Positions 11,700 through 23,761 are shown, counted from the stretch's first letter. The stretch is 64,000 bases of DNA from Brachypodium distachyon (GCF_000005505.3 NC_016131.3:35393001-35457000), one strand, 5' to 3'. The notes: generated by a model from the letters alone, not told the origin. Program-made: numbers and translations.

Positions 11700-13010
11700 G
11701 TTATAGTTGGGGTCGAGACTCTATTGTGTGTATGACACATCTCATTATCCTGCTCAAGCATTCTTCTTGTGAAATCATAAGTGATGTGTAAAATTGGCAA
11801 ATGTTTTATGCGAAACATTGATGTGAATACTTTGGATAATATATATTCTTATGTGATGATATGTATCATGTTTTGGACTTAGTGCTTAGCTATTGGTGCG
11901 TTGATCTATTAGTTTCTTATGTGAAAACATGGCGTGAGTTGTGTGAAAACTTACCCTGAGTCAAGTCGTGGACTTGTACTCGTACTGGTTATTTGTTTGT
12001 TCACTTTCAGGTGTTGATGATAGGATCGATGGACGAAACTTGGGAGAAACTGAGGTCGAGGGATCAAGGTCATGCGGGACGTTCGTGCGAAGGAACAATG
12101 AAAGTGAAGGCTACGATGATCCGGGAGGGTACCGGTTTGTCGTACGTTGTTTATACCGGAGATGTACGGTATTGGAGATATCCGACACGTGATGGTTGAA
12201 TTTTGAATACATCATAAGAAGGGTTGATTGCATGGAGTGGCATCGATGTGAAGACATGTAGGTCCAGCAGTCATGTGAAGTGGCTGGATGAGAGCTGTTT
12301 AAAGACTAAACAGTAGAATCATCAAGATGGCGTCCGATGGAAAAGTGGTACCCATGAAAGTTGTGCGCGTCGTCGAGACGAACAACTTTGCTTTTGTACT
12401 CATCTCAATCCGAGGCCGCATGCGGGCCCAAGGGCAGAATAATGACCGGGATAGAGGTGTTCGTGTTGGATTCGGACTCGGTCTAGGGTCACGAATTTTC
12501 CTTTATAAATAGAGGGCGTCTAGGCTAGGGTTTTAGCGAGGACATGAGAAAACTCAGAGTTTTGGATCTAGATCAATTTTTGAAGAGTTCTTGGATGCAT
12601 GGTTGGATTTTTTGTAATCGATCGACATCGTTGCAATAAAGAGATTCGTTGGCGGTGTCATCTCTGTTCTTTTCGGATCTTTGTGGATTCTTCGTGCTAG
12701 ATCTTTCTAACTTTCCTGTAGGTTCATCACGAATTCATAATACTTTGCTACTGGTTTATCACGAGATCGAGAAAAGATCGTGATTACTTCATCCTTCTTG
12801 TTATTCCTCGAAATCGATTATAGATTAATTCTCGTAACTTTCTGTCAGCTGTTATTGTTTTGATCATATCTTTTTGATTGGTACGTCCGATTGAGCTGAT
12901 TCTTGTTACCTTGGTTAGATAATTTCAATACGTTTCTTTTGCATATTCATATGTATTTTTTGCTTTATCCAATGAAAAGTTACAGCTGTTTTACTGTCAC
13001 CGACAGAGGT
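11700..13010 (+). mobile_element. LTR-like stretch with promoter, probable LTR-retrotransposon fragment
   Basis: A TATAAATA at 12504-12511 followed by a leader (GGGCGTCTAGGCTAGGG), then a T-rich region with GCAATAAAGAG (12633-12645, possible poly(A) signal) resembles the U3-R-U5 layout of a plant LTR in + orientation. No pol sequence and no defined ends, so this is a layout-based inference. Short ORFs at 11968-12199 lack domains. Confidence 0.35.
12504..12511 (+). promoter_or_regulatory. TATA box of the LTR-like stretch
   Basis: TATAAATA in a GC-neutral context with a GGGCG step just downstream. Sequence match only. Confidence 0.4.
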
Positions 13011-13560
13011 AAGTGGAACAAAGACGATCCAACATCATTTGCTTGAATCACCACCATGGCAGAGAGCTCTTTATCGATGGCAAATGAAAAGAGATAGGCC
13101 ATTTCTATGAGAGTATATCCTCTTGCTACTTATCATGCGAGAAAAGAATAGAAGATCCATTCTTGAAAGAACAAATAGCAAGGCCCTTGTAAACATCTAG
13201 TGTTTGATACTATCGTTCCACCATAACGAGATGGCCGTTGGTGCCTCATTGGTGAGAGTGGGGAAGATAGGGGCCGAAACAAATATTGGAGGAAAGGCAA
13301 TCTCATGGTGACTCCAACATCATGCATGGTTGTGCTTATGTGATTATAAATGAGACATAATCTTATTATTTTCGGTCGCCAGAGGACATTTAGAGCGATC
13401 ATTGCCGATGGTATACACAACAGACTTACTATTAGTGCTTTTCTGTGTTTTAATTTTGTAGTGATTGAACAAGAAAATATATATTCCTCACTTTGAAATA
13501 CTAGTCTTTGCTATTAGTGTTTTCCATATTTTAGTTTAGTTATTTTTTTGAAAGTGGGAT
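13011..13560. other. Intergenic stretch, nothing recognised
   Basis: No domain-bearing ORF. A short segment around 13453-13485 resembles 14469-14501 on the other side of the MULE, suggesting an older local duplication. Confidence 0.4.
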
Positions 13561-13569
13561 ATTTTAGTT

Positions 13570-14455
13570 GGCGAAGTATTCAGTGAAAACCACTATTCGG
13601 TGCAAACTTGCAACTTTACTTGTAGACCATTGGATCAAACATGTGTGGTCAGGATTAGAGGTGGGATTCAGATCAACCGCTTAAACACGTTTTGCATGAA
13701 ACACCCTGCACTTATTCCCTCGTAGCAAAAAAGAAATCGAATCGGAGCATTGATAAACTGGAGTGAGAACCCCTTTGTCCGTCTTCCCCACCCGAGCATT
13801 GATAAACTGGAGGCCGCTGGCAACTGAATCGAATCGAAAACCACCGATGCGACCGCGACTAGGCACTGGTTCCATGCGCTGCAGCGGCGGCGTGGCCACA
13901 CGCATTGGAGGCAGCAACTTGGCGGCGGGGGGCGAGCCCAGGCGATGGCAGGGGCGGAGCTGGCTCATGCGCTGGTAGCATCGGGTGGTGGCGCTGGCCA
14001 CCTGCTCTGGAGGGGGCGGAGCTGACCTCACGTGCAGCGGCCCACCGCGCTAGAGAATGCGGCACCACAGCCGGCTGCATAGCCCACCGCGATGGAGGAT
14101 GCGGCCCACCACGGCCGGCGGCGGAGGTCCGACCACGGACAGCGGCAGAGGTCAAGCCCTCGTGGACGGGGCCGGCGGAAGGCAGGATCTACTTTTGCGG
14201 GACGAGAGCGGCCGATTGGGTCGATGGATTTGTTTTTTGCTTTTGGGTTTGCATCGATCCATTAGCACAGGAGACGAACGGTTTTCTCTGTTTGTTTGCT
14301 ATGAGGGAATAAGTGCAGGGGGTTTCGTGCAAAACGTGTTTAAGTGGTTGATCTAAATTCCACCTCTAATCCTGACCACACATGTTTGATCCGATGGCCT
14401 ACTTGTAAAGTTTGCAAGTTTGCACTGAATAGAGGTTTTTACTGGATAATTCGCC
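13570..14455. mobile_element. Non-autonomous Mutator-like element (MULE), Pack-MULE candidate
   Basis: Flanked by a perfect 9-bp target duplication ATTTTAGTT (13561-13569 and 14456-14464). Terminal inverted repeats of about 160 bp start GGCGAAGTATTCAGTGAAAA on the left and end GGCGAATTATCCAGTAAAAA (reverse complement) on the right, and share long identical blocks such as CAAACATGTGTGGTCAGGAT. The interior (about 13760-14230) is much more GC-rich than the ends and carries overlapping open frames but no transposase. That composition is typical of a captured gene fragment, though I cannot name a donor. Another internal short duplication (GAGCATTGATAAACTGGA at 13745 and 13794) is present. Confidence 0.9.
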
Positions 14456-14501
14456 ATTTTAGTTTAGTTATTGATTGAGTAGGAAGATATATATTTCTCG
14501 C

Positions 14502-15402
14502 TGGGGATGCGCGGGCACCCTCTTTCTAGGTTCGGCAGTGGGCTACGGGGATCGCTCCGGCGATCGCCGGCGGGGCCAATGCGAAGCCTGTGAAGGCACT
14601 AAAAACACATGCACACTCTTTTTACCCAGGTTCAGGCCACTTTGCGGTGTAAAACCCTACGTCCTGCTTGTCTGAGCTTGTATTACTATGAAACAGAGGG
14701 TTTACAAGTTCCCAGGGAGGGGTCCCCGGGTGCTCTCTCTTCGGCTAAGTGCTCCTTGCTACTTTTGGTTAAGGCTAGTGCCGAACTGTGAGATAGCAGA
14801 ACCGAACCGAACCCTAGCGGAAAACGGACAAGCTAACGAGAAAAACCCAACCAAACCCATTGACCGTTGGCGGGGGTCCTCCTTTTATAGCTAAGGGGAT
14901 ACCACAGGTGCCACGGTGCATGGTTTACAAATGGCGAGCAAGGAGCTTGGGCAACTCCTCGGTGCGCTGGCATGCATGCATGAGTGCCAACCTCACTGCT
15001 AGGGGTCTAGAGCCTAAAAAATAGGACTGGACAGCCACTGTTCGTCCGACTAGACGGATAACGCCCCTCTTGTCGGCTCATTAAATGCGTCGTGCGCTTC
15101 ACTCCTTGCCTTGGTGAAACTGCACACTGGGCGCCTGGCACGCGCCCACGTGGCGTCGCTGCTCTGCTCGCTCGGCCCCGCCCTCACGGCGGGAACCTGC
15201 GCCCGGGAACCCCTCCTCCCGGCAAGTGACTTCCTAGGAGGTGCCCAGGCAGGAATATTCCCCGAAGCCCCGCTAGCCCTTCTGGGCTAGTAGCTTGCCG
15301 GGTAACCTGCACATTGTCGCTCGGGTGAGATCCTCCCGGGAACTCAGCGATGCGACCCACGCGTCGTGCAACGGTGGTACCCCGGGTGCCACTGGTGCGA
15401 CA
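14502..15402 (-). repeat. 3' LTR of Tat element A
   Basis: A 901-bp unit bounded by TG (14502, TGGGGATGCGCGGGCACC) and CA (15402, GGTGCGACA) on the + strand. Its parts recur at 23762-24387 and, more diverged, at 58762-59787. On the - strand, TATAAAAGG lies at 14881-14889. The polypurine tract expected upstream of a minus-oriented 3' LTR is seen just right of 15402 (CCCCCGGG on +, so purines on -). Confidence 0.8.
14881..14889 (-). promoter_or_regulatory. TATA box of Tat LTR (element A, 3' LTR)
   Basis: TATAAAAGG followed by AGGACCC on the - strand. The same motif in the same context occurs in the other two LTRs (23809-23817 and 59218-59226), supporting a conserved LTR promoter and the minus orientation of all three. 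Confidence 0.7.
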
Positions 15403-15693
15403 GTAGCCCCCGGGTGTGGGCCGGCAACACCTGTTCCCGGACGAACTTTTCCTGGGTCGGTTGCCGGGTTACGCCCCAACCGACGTGTGGGTCCCGACTC
15501 GCCTCGGGCCTGTGTCTCTTTGTCGTCCCAAGTACCTCGCCGTTACAGACGGAGTAGTGGGTGCGTGATTTCCACCGTAACCTCCACCTTAAACAAGGAA
15601 GTTAAGGCCACTCTTTGCATTATCCCTTTGATTAGCAATTATCCCAGCACGCCCGTAGGGTGCGGAACCGGCCGTTACCAAACGGCGGAGTGC

Positions 15694-15700
15694 TATAAAG
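15694..15700 (+). promoter_or_regulatory. TATA-like box ahead of the antisense ORF
   Basis: TATAAAG lies 109 bp upstream of the ATG at 15809, on the strand opposite to pol. The homologous position in the second copy (about 60090) reads CATAAAG. It may drive separate transcription of the antisense ORF; this is inference. Confidence 0.4.
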
Positions 15701-15808
15701 TTTTTACTGCCGTACCGAGGGGAAAACACTTTGCCCCCCCAGCCTTCATCTTCCAACTTCTTCGCATCTTGCGCCCAAGAGCTTTGCTAGCTTCTGCCTC
15801 AGCTCCCC

Positions 15809-18800
15809 ATGGTGCCCCCCACCACTAGGAAGGGAAAGGAGGAGAAGGCCCCAAAGAAAGCGGCGGCCAGCAAAACCGAGGCAGCCGCCAAGGCCGCCGC
15901 CGACAAGGATCAGAAGAAGCGGGCGATAAGGGCCTCACTCGCCTTCTACCGGCCCGGCTACAACGACAAGGCGCTGGCCAAGATCCAGCACGCCGTTGCC
16001 TCCAGGTTCAATGAGCACGGGGAGACACTAATCCTCCCCGTGGGCGCCGACCACCAGGAAAACAACTTCCGGGTGTTCAGGCGCTTCCTTCTCACCGGGC
16101 TGGTGCCGCCGTTCTCCCTATTCCTCCATGCGCTAATGGAGTCGTACCAGCTGCGGGTGGCGCAGCTTCACCCCACATCGCTCTTCCTCCTCGCCACCTT
16201 CCAGTTCCTCTGCGAAGCATTCGTCGAGGTGATGCCATCGGTGGCACTGTTCCGGCATTACTTCTACCCCTGGATCGACAACGCGAACGCGAGGTCGTCG
16301 GGGGTGGTATTCCGTGCCCGCGACCAGATGAAGTCCGAGTTCATCGTTCGGTCGGGGAAGAAGATCGAGAAGGAGTGGCGGGGCAACTGGTGCTGGGTCC
16401 GGGTAGATGACCCCCAGGAGTTCATCCTCTCGCCCACCGAGCTGCCGCAACCCCACAGCGGCTAGCAGGACCGGTACCACCGTGATGCCGATCTCCTCCC
16501 CATCGTGGAGAAGATCAAGGCTTTGCGGCTGGCGGGGCTCACCGATGTTGACGTGGCCCGCACCTTCATCAGCCGGCGAGTCGCGCCGCTCCAACTGCGC
16601 TCCCGGCCCACGTGGATGTACACGGGTCCCGGGGACAGGGCACGCCTCCATCGCGAAGGCGTGGACTGGGAATCCCTCCAGGTGCGGCTGAAGGGGATCT
16701 CCGGCGAGGACCTTCCCGCTACGGGGTTCCCACCGGGGGTCATCTCCCTCCACGCCGGCGTCGCGGGGCTCAACGACATCATCGCCTCCTTCCCGCCCCA
16801 CCGGCACCTCGCGCGAAGCAGGTGCTTGAGGAGAGCGGGGCCGAGTCAGAGATAAGCTGCCCTCCCTTCGGTCTTCGGACGATGAGGCGGGCCAGCCTGC
16901 CGCGTCCCAGGCAGTCGTCCTCGTGGACGACGATGAGGAGGACAGTGACGACGCGCCCTTGATCGTGCGAAAATCAAGGGCGCATGCAGCGACTGCGGCT
17001 ACCTCCACCGTGGCTACAGCGGCATCCGCCCCAGGGGGCGTCCGCCGGCACTTCGGCGTTGACCGCACCCGTGGCGGTTGCCGGGGCCACGGCGGTGCCC
17101 ACCCCAGCAACGACCTCCATCGACCCTGCGGCGGCCATCTCAGCAGTGGCTACCGGGGCCGCAGCGGCAGCCACACCGTGGATGGTCCCCGACGTCGCGG
17201 CGGCCTCGTCGTCGGTGCCCGTGGTGCCCTGGGCCGCGGCACCCCCACGGGCACCCACGGCTCCGCCCGCTCGGGGTGTCTTCCGGGGCTTCGCGCTCCG
17301 GCGCAATCCCCCGAGGGCCGATTCGCCGGCAAGTGCCAGCAAGAGGGGGAGGGACGACTCTCCGCCTGCTGCGCCTAGCAAGAAGGCTCGCGCGGATGCC
17401 GGCAGTGCTGCCGACCCGGCCGGCACTGGGGCCCGCAGCGCCACCATCGCACCTGCCGGCGACTCAACCCCAACGGAGGTAGTGCCGGCAACAGGTACAG
17501 CTCCTTCCTGCCTCCTTTCCTGCATTTTCAATTGCCAGTTAATCACGTTACCAAACCTTCTCTTACCGTAGGCGACACTCCGCCCGCAGCAAGCCTCCTG
17601 GAGACCCCTGCCGGGACGGAGGATAAGGGTGAGGCTCCCCCTGCAAGCCCAACGGCCCTGCAAGGTAACCATCCTGAGCCCCCTTATCCACTTCCGGGCA
17701 ACTTTTTAGCTTCCCGCTTCTCGCCGCTGCAAGGCCAAGTGCACCCGCACCGGGAGCGGGTGCTGCTGTGGTTGCCCCTGACTCCGACGTCGAGGTCACG
17801 GGGGCGGCGGAGGAGCCGGAAGTGGCCCCTGCGCTAAGCCCCGCTGCGCCGGCCACGTCGACAGCTTGGCGAGGTGCGGGAAGCCGTGGAGAGGGAACGG
17901 CAAGAGCTCTCCCGGCTGCGCGAGGAGGGGCGCCTCGCCAGGGAGGAGGCGCGTCTTGCCCGGCAAGCTTTGGAGGACGCCGAGGAACCGGTGGTCCGGA
18001 GGCCGAACTCCACCGGCAGCTGGAAGCCCAGCGCACGAAGCTTCAGGGGGAGCTGGACTCGTTGGCGGCAACCCTCGAGGCGACCAAGAAGGAGCACGCC
18101 GGGGTGCTCGCAGTGGCCCAGGCCCGGCTGGATGAGAAGAGCGACCTGATCGCTAATTACCGCGGCGAGATTCAGGGCCTTCGTGTCAAGCTGGAGGCGC
18201 AGGTCAAGGCCACCGAGGACGCGGTGGGAGCAGCGGCCTGGCACGTGATCCAGCTTGGCTCCGTCAAGGACAGAGCGGCCAGGCTTGAGACCAAACTGGC
18301 CGTTGTTCGGGAGGAGCTCGCCAATGCCGGCGAGGACAACGCGGCCAAGGCCGCAGAGCTTGCGAAGCTGGCGGGCCGCCTCAGTAAGGCCAAGGAGGCT
18401 ACTGTCAACGCTCGGCTTCACCACGGCACGCTGATCGGTCAGCGGAAGATCGAGACCGAGAAGCTGCTCAAGATTGCCCAGGCGCTGCGCGATCTGCGGC
18501 CCAAGTTCGAGCTGCAGGCGGCAGAGGTGGACGGCACGGATGTCACGACATTGATCCCCTTCTTCTCCGACTTGGTGGGGAAGCTTGGGGCTCTCGACGT
18601 CTGGATCGCTCAGTACAGCGCCAACGAAGTCGCCAACTGCGCTCGGGAGGTTGCCGGGACAATCCTCCCGAGGGTACATCTCCGGGACCTGGAGTTTCCC
18701 TTCGAGTCCCTGCTGGACGTCTGGTCGGACAGCAAGGACGAGCCCACGCACACTCAAGCGGTGCACGGGTTCGTCGACGAGGTGGTCGAGCGGATGCAGT

Positions 18801-18856
18801 GGAAGACGGACCCCGAGCCGTCCACGGAGCCCCCGGCCGAAGACGCCGGCAACTAG
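15809..18856 (+). pseudogene. Tat antisense ORF (Transposase_28 / putative gypsy type transposon domain), broken
   Basis: Encodes the plant 'putative gypsy type transposon' family (Pfam Transposase_28), of unknown biochemical function. The N-terminal exon starts MVPPTTRKGKE and carries the domain core VPPFSLFLHALMESYQLRV followed by LHPTSLFLLATFQFLCEAFV (about residues 90-135). A TAG at 16463-16465 replaces the Trp found in the copy at 60191. Frame continues to about 16850, then shifts through an Ala/Pro-rich middle. The C-terminal part (about 17870-18856) is a long Ala/Glu/Lys-rich coiled coil ending in an acidic tail, 362 codons open. Comparison with the second copy suggests two small introns and a deletion of several hundred bp before the coiled coil. 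Likely non-functional. Confidence 0.75.
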
Positions 18857-19734
18857 TTGCCGCAGCCCCCAGCCGTCCTTGCTGTTTTCCGATGTATCTC
18901 CTTTTGTTTGTTCTTTCCTGCAAGTGTGGCGCTTAGCGCCATTCGAACAATTATTTTTCCATTAGCTTATGTAACCATTCAACACTTAGACAATCCAAGC
19001 TCTTTAATTTGCTTAAATTCTTGTTCCTTGTTCCTGGTGCCGCCTTGCGGGGTGACTCCCCTAGCCTTTGCGTGTTTTGCCTTGTGTTACCGGGGACTCG
19101 CGCGCCTCACCCTTGACCAGACCAGGGACCCAGGACGGACCCGCAGTGCCGACCTGGGGTTAAGCGGTAGCGGGGAGCCACTCCACTTGCGGGGTAACTA
19201 CTCCAAGCCATGCCCTTCCGGGACGGACCTGGGAAGCCACACGGGGAGCGTACTCCCCCCGCAAGCATCCTTCTAACACTCCGGCTACGCGTAGGATCCG
19301 GGGCCACACCCGACGGGACAACGTTCAATTACGTTCAGTTCCCAGTGGGTTCGCCATTTAGGTGTCAGTACTTAGCTTTTCGTTCAGTTTTGCGCCTGAA
19401 GCGTTCACCGGAGGCGCACTCCTGGCTTGTTATCCCTGCAAAATGCCTGACAAAAGGAAGCAGCGGGGACGCCGCGGCAACCCTCGCTGCTTGGAACAAA
19501 ACTGTCTGAGGGCCGCAGCAGGGACATCATGTCTTCCTCGCCACCACCGCCGAAAGCGGGCGGCAAGGATGCCACGATGTTCCCGTAGCAGCCCTCGCTG
19601 CCTGGGAGCAAAACTGCTCGAGGGCCATGGCAGGGACGGGGTGATGGGCCGGAACGGACGGCGAACGCCGGCACCGGCGCCATCACAGCGTCCTCGCAAC
19701 GACCTGCGTCTATAGTGGGGCTCTCTTAGGGGAA
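18857..19734. other. Tat element A internal untranslated region
   Basis: Downstream of the antisense ORF. The first 200 bp resemble 63774-64000 in the second copy. Two diverged copies of a CCTCGCTGC...AAAACTG...GAGGGCC block about 110 bp apart (near 19484 and 19594) may be further units of the tandem array at 19735. Confidence 0.45.
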
Positions 19735-20162
19735 TGCGGCAGGGACACTATGATGGTGCACCCGTCGGCGCGAGGCGCGGATGGCATGCACCACCATAGT
19801 GTCTCTGCGGCAGCCCCTGCTCCTTGCGGAGGTGTCCTCTGGGGGATGCGGCAGGGGCACTGCGGTAGTGCACTCGTCGGCGCCGGGCGCCGATGGAATG
19901 CACCACCACAGTGCCTCCGCGACAACCCTCGCCCAGGAGCCGCTCGCTTGAGGAGGCGCGGCAAGGGCACGGACGCAGTGCACCCGTCGGCGCGGAGCGC
20001 TGATGGCATGCACTACCACCGTGTATCTGCGACGCCCCTCGGAGCGGGCTCAATGGGGCGATGCGGCCAGGGCGCGATGGCAGTGCACCCATCGGCGCTA
20101 GGCGCAGATGGGATGCACCACAATCGCGCCTCCACGGCACCGCCCGCCTTAACAGCCCCTTT
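19735..20162. repeat. Tandem repeat, about 108-bp unit, four copies
   Basis: Units start with TGCGGCAGGG-type sequence at 19735, 19847, 19957 and 20062 (spacing 112, 110 and 105 bp). Each contains a short inverted repeat around a GTCGGCGC core, for example CACTATGATGGTGCA paired with TGCACCACCATAGTG in the first unit. Tandem repeats in this part of Tat/Ogre elements are known. Confidence 0.8.
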
Positions 20163-20327
20163 CTCAGCTTCGCTCTGAGCCGTTCCATGGCCGAGGTGCT
20201 GCAATTTTTTTTCGAAATTCTTGAAAATACATAAAGCAACACGAATTCTTGAAAATACATCCCAGCCCCCGGGCACAGAAGGGTTGATGCCAAACTTGGA
20301 TGTGAGCACTCTATCTCCCAGTCGGGG

Positions 20328-20444
20328 TGCATGTTGCAGGGAGCCTAGCAACTGCGTGTCCCGTGATGCACGTTGCGGGGGACCCGGCAACTGCATGTCC
20401 CATGATGCACGTCGCGGTTAACCTGGCGACTGCATGTCCCGTGG
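20328..20444. repeat. Three 39-bp tandem repeats
   Basis: Units begin TGCATGTTGC (20328), TGCACGTTGC (20367) and TGCACGTCGC (20406), exactly 39 bp apart, each ending in a CTGCATGTCCC-type block. Located between the 108-bp array and the integrase end. Confidence 0.8.
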
Positions 20445-20712
20445 TGGAGTGATCCGGCAACGGGTTTTTTCGCTTTCGAGGCTCCAGCAGCCCCCTGCTC
20501 ACAACCAAGTATGGAAAGACACTTCCGTGCACCAAAAGCAGGAGACAGAAGAAGGGGGTAACACACAAATAAGTAAGGCAACTTTAAAGTTCCAGAAAGA
20601 AACACTTATCTTTATTCACAATAACTAGTGGTTTACACACGGGGGCTGCCCGGCTACACTAGTTCGAGAGGTATGCATCGGCGGCATCACCTAAGGGTCG
20701 GGCTCCGCTGCT

Positions 20713-23700
20713 TCACGGGTAGAACTTGCGCAAGTGCTCAATATTCCAGCTATTTGGCACCGGCAAGCCGTCTTCAGTTTCCAACCGGACAGCCCATGGT
20801 CTGGTCACATGCACTACTCGGAAGGGGCCCTCCCATTTCGGAGTCAACTTGTTCCCAGCTTTCGTTCCTTGTATCCGGCGCAGGACAAGGTCTCCGTTCT
20901 CGAGCCCCCGGGGACGGACTCGCCTGTCGTGGTAACGACGGAGTCCTTGCTGGTAGCGCGCGGTTCGCACAGCAGCCCGGCATCGAAGTTCTTCGATGAA
21001 GTTTAGATCGTCGACCCTTTGCTCGTGTTGGCTGGTGTTGCCGTACACGCATACTCGGGGAGATCCGTGCTTGAGCTCGAGGGGCAGCACCACTTCTGCC
21101 CCATAGACAAGGGCGAAAGGAGTTTCGCCCGTTGCCCGACTAGGTGTGGTCCTGATTGACCACAGCACGGGCTGGAGTTCTTCAACCCAGTGTTTCCCGT
21201 GGCCCTTGAGCTTGTCAAAGGTTCTCGTCGTGAGCCCCGCAGCACTTCTGCGTTGGCTCGCTCCGCCTGCCCGTTACTCCTCGGATGAGCAACGGACGCG
21301 AAGGGCAACTTGGTGCCCATGCCCTCACAATAGGCCTGGAACATTGCGCTTGTGAATTGCGTGTTGTTGTCGGTGATGATTCCGTTAGGCACACCAAACC
21401 GGCACACAATGCTTTTGAAGAACTTGATGGCCGCCTGGGCAGTCACCTTCCGCACTGGTTCCACTTCTACCCACTTGGAGAACTTGTCGATGGCCACGAA
21501 CAGATATTCGTAACCACCAACCGCTCTCGGTAGCTTGCCGACGATATCGAGCCCCCAGACCGCGAACGGCCACGAGGAAGGGATAACGTGCAGGGCCTAC
21601 GCTGGCTGGTTGCTCTTCTTCGCGTGGAACTGGCACGCTTCGCACGTCTTCACCAGCCGCTCCACGTCGGCCAGGGCCATGGGCCAGTAGAAACCGTGCC
21701 GAAACGCCTTGCCGGCTAACGCCCGGGAAGCCACATGGTGTGAGCATGTGCCTCGATGTATCTCTTCCAACAGTGCGCGTCCTTCGTCTTGCGGCACGCA
21801 GATGAGCTTGACCCCATTTGCACGCCTGCGGTAGAGGTTTCCATCCACCACAGTGTACATTTTGGTTTGCCGCGCTACCCGCTCTACGGTAACGTCATCT
21901 TCCGGGAGAGACTCCCCTTTCAAGTAACGGGCGATTTCCGCCGCCCAGGGAGGGATCTCCTTGCCAACGCATGCCGCTATATCAGCGGCATGGACCCCTG
22001 CTGCTGCGGGGGTTCCTTCGGTTGCCGGAGGGGCGTCCCCGGCAACCGGCTCGGGGGCGACTGAAGGAGCCTCTTGCTTCTAGCAGAACACCCTCGCCGG
22101 AGGCTTCCGGCGCTCTGCTGCCATCTTGGCCAGCTCGTCAGCAGCGAAGTTATCCTTTCGCTTGAGGTGCTCGAATCGCAAACCTTTGAACTTACGTTCT
22201 AGCTTGCGGACTTCCTCCACATACGGCGCCATCTACGGTCAGTCGTAGTCCTTGTTCACCTGGTTGATCACGAGTTGGGAGTCCCCGCGAACAACCAGGC
22301 GCTTGATGTCGAGGGCGATCGCCGCCCGCAACCCGGCGAGCAAGCCCTCGTACTCCGCCGTGTTGTTGGTGGAGTTCGGGAAATCGAGCTGGACAGCGAA
22401 CCTCAACTGGTCCCCTGTCAGTGACTCGATGACGACCCCGGCGCTAGCTCCTTGGAGACTGAACACGCCGTCGAAGTAGAGGACCCGGTGGTCCTCGTCC
22501 AGCTTGCCGAGCAGGCTGGTCTCCGGCTCATTTTCTTCCACGCTCGTCGACGTCCATTCCGCAACGAAGTCCGCCAAGGCCGTACTCTTGATGCTCTTGG
22601 AGTTGGTGAAGTGGAGGTCGAACTCCAACAACTCCATCCTCCATTCGGCCACCCTCCCGGTGGCTTCACGGTTGGTGAGGGCTCGCTCAAGGCAGAACCC
22701 CGACACCACCGTGACGCGGTGCGCCTGAAAGTAGTGGCGCAGCTTGCGGGAAGCAAGGAGAATCCCCAAGAGGAGCTTCTGTACTTGCGGGTACCTTGTT
22801 CGCGTGTCGCGCAGCACCGTGCTGACGAAGTATACCAGGTGCTGCACTAACCGCCTCCCTGGTGCGGAAGCTGCCGGCTCAGGGGTGGTCCCTGGGTCCG
22901 AGGCGGTTGCCGGGGGCCGTTTAGCCCCCTACCCCGCAGCCTTAGTCCCTGGAACATCTTCCTCCCTCTCAGCAACCAGCACCGAGCTGACTACCTGGTC
23001 AGTTGCCGCTAGGTAGAGTAACCGCGGCTCGCCCGACTTGGGAGCGACGAGGACGGGCGGCGACCTCAGGTACTGTTTAAGTTCCCAAAACGCCGCCTCG
23101 GCCTTGGGAGTCCAGGTCCTCTTCATCACCCTGAAGAAAGGCAGGGTGCGTTCGCGCAGCCTTGAGATGAAGCGGCCCAACGCGGCAACGCAGCCGTTGA
23201 GGCGCTGGACGTCCTTCACCTTGCGGGGGGCCTCCATCTTCTCGATGGCTTCTATCTTGCTCGGATTGGCTTGTATCCCCCTATGTGAAACAAAGAAACC
23301 CAAAAGCTGACCCGAGTCCACACCGAAGGTGCATTTCTCAAGGTTCAGCTTGAGCTTGATCCTGCGAAGGTTATCGAACGTTTCCCGCAGGTCATCAATC
23401 AGCGAGTCCCCGTGCTTCGATTTGATGACGATGTCGTCCATGTAGGCCTCCGTGTTGCTGCCTAGTTGGGGCCCCAAGCATTCGCGCAGTGCGCGCTGAA
23501 ATGTGGAGCCCGCGTTCTTCAACCCGAAAGGCATGCATGTATAACAATAGCAGACAACTGGGGTGATGAACGCTGTTTTTTTCTCGTCCTCGACCGCCAT
23601 CCTAATTTGATGGTAGCCAGAAAAAGCATCCAGAAAACTCAGCAAGTCACAACCAGCGGTAGAATCAACTATTTGATCGATACGGGGTACAGGGAAGGGA

Positions 23701-23745
23701 TCTTTGGGGCATGCATGATTAAGATCATTAAAATCTACGCACATG
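20713..23745 (-). pseudogene. Tat pol remnant: RT - RNase H - second RNase H - integrase
   Basis: In order on the - strand: RT (about 23745-23000) with FVDFNDLN-like start, ACPKDPFPVPRIDQIVD, FSGYHQI and the catalytic YMDD (AYMDDIVIKSK); RNase H (about 22847-22600); a second RNase H with YFDG, NTAEYEG and RGDSQL (about 22480-22240); integrase zinc region (21923-21597; HRGTCSHH and CEACQF); integrase core with GLDIVG, ITDNNTQF and GQAERAN; and a C-terminal region ending HLRKFYP at 20713. Stops interrupt the frame near 22236, 22082 and 21598, with a frameshift near 21240. The gag, protease and first part of RT are deleted. Replication would need help in trans. Confidence 0.88.
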
Positions 23746-23761
23746 TGAACCGTAGAAAGAT

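Noticed and set aside
13745..14312. ORFs of 71-135 codons inside the MULE
   Set aside because: Overlapping frames on both strands in a GC-rich cargo; none has a domain, so they are described as possible captured sequence only.
14497..14501. TCGCT just left of the element A LTR, similar to TCGCTCGG before the LTR at 57788
   Set aside because: The same bases fit the host flank that is partly duplicated near 13480, so it is probably coincidence and not part of the LTR.
16133..17672. Long minus-strand ORFs (up to 325 codons) opposite the Tat antisense ORF
   Set aside because: High GC and codon bias leave the complementary frame open. The + strand frame carries the recognisable domain and is conserved in the second copy.
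17834..18766. 310-codon minus-strand ORF opposite the coiled coil; a similar one at 63270-63893
   Set aside because: Shadow of the coiled-coil coding frame; no domain of its own.
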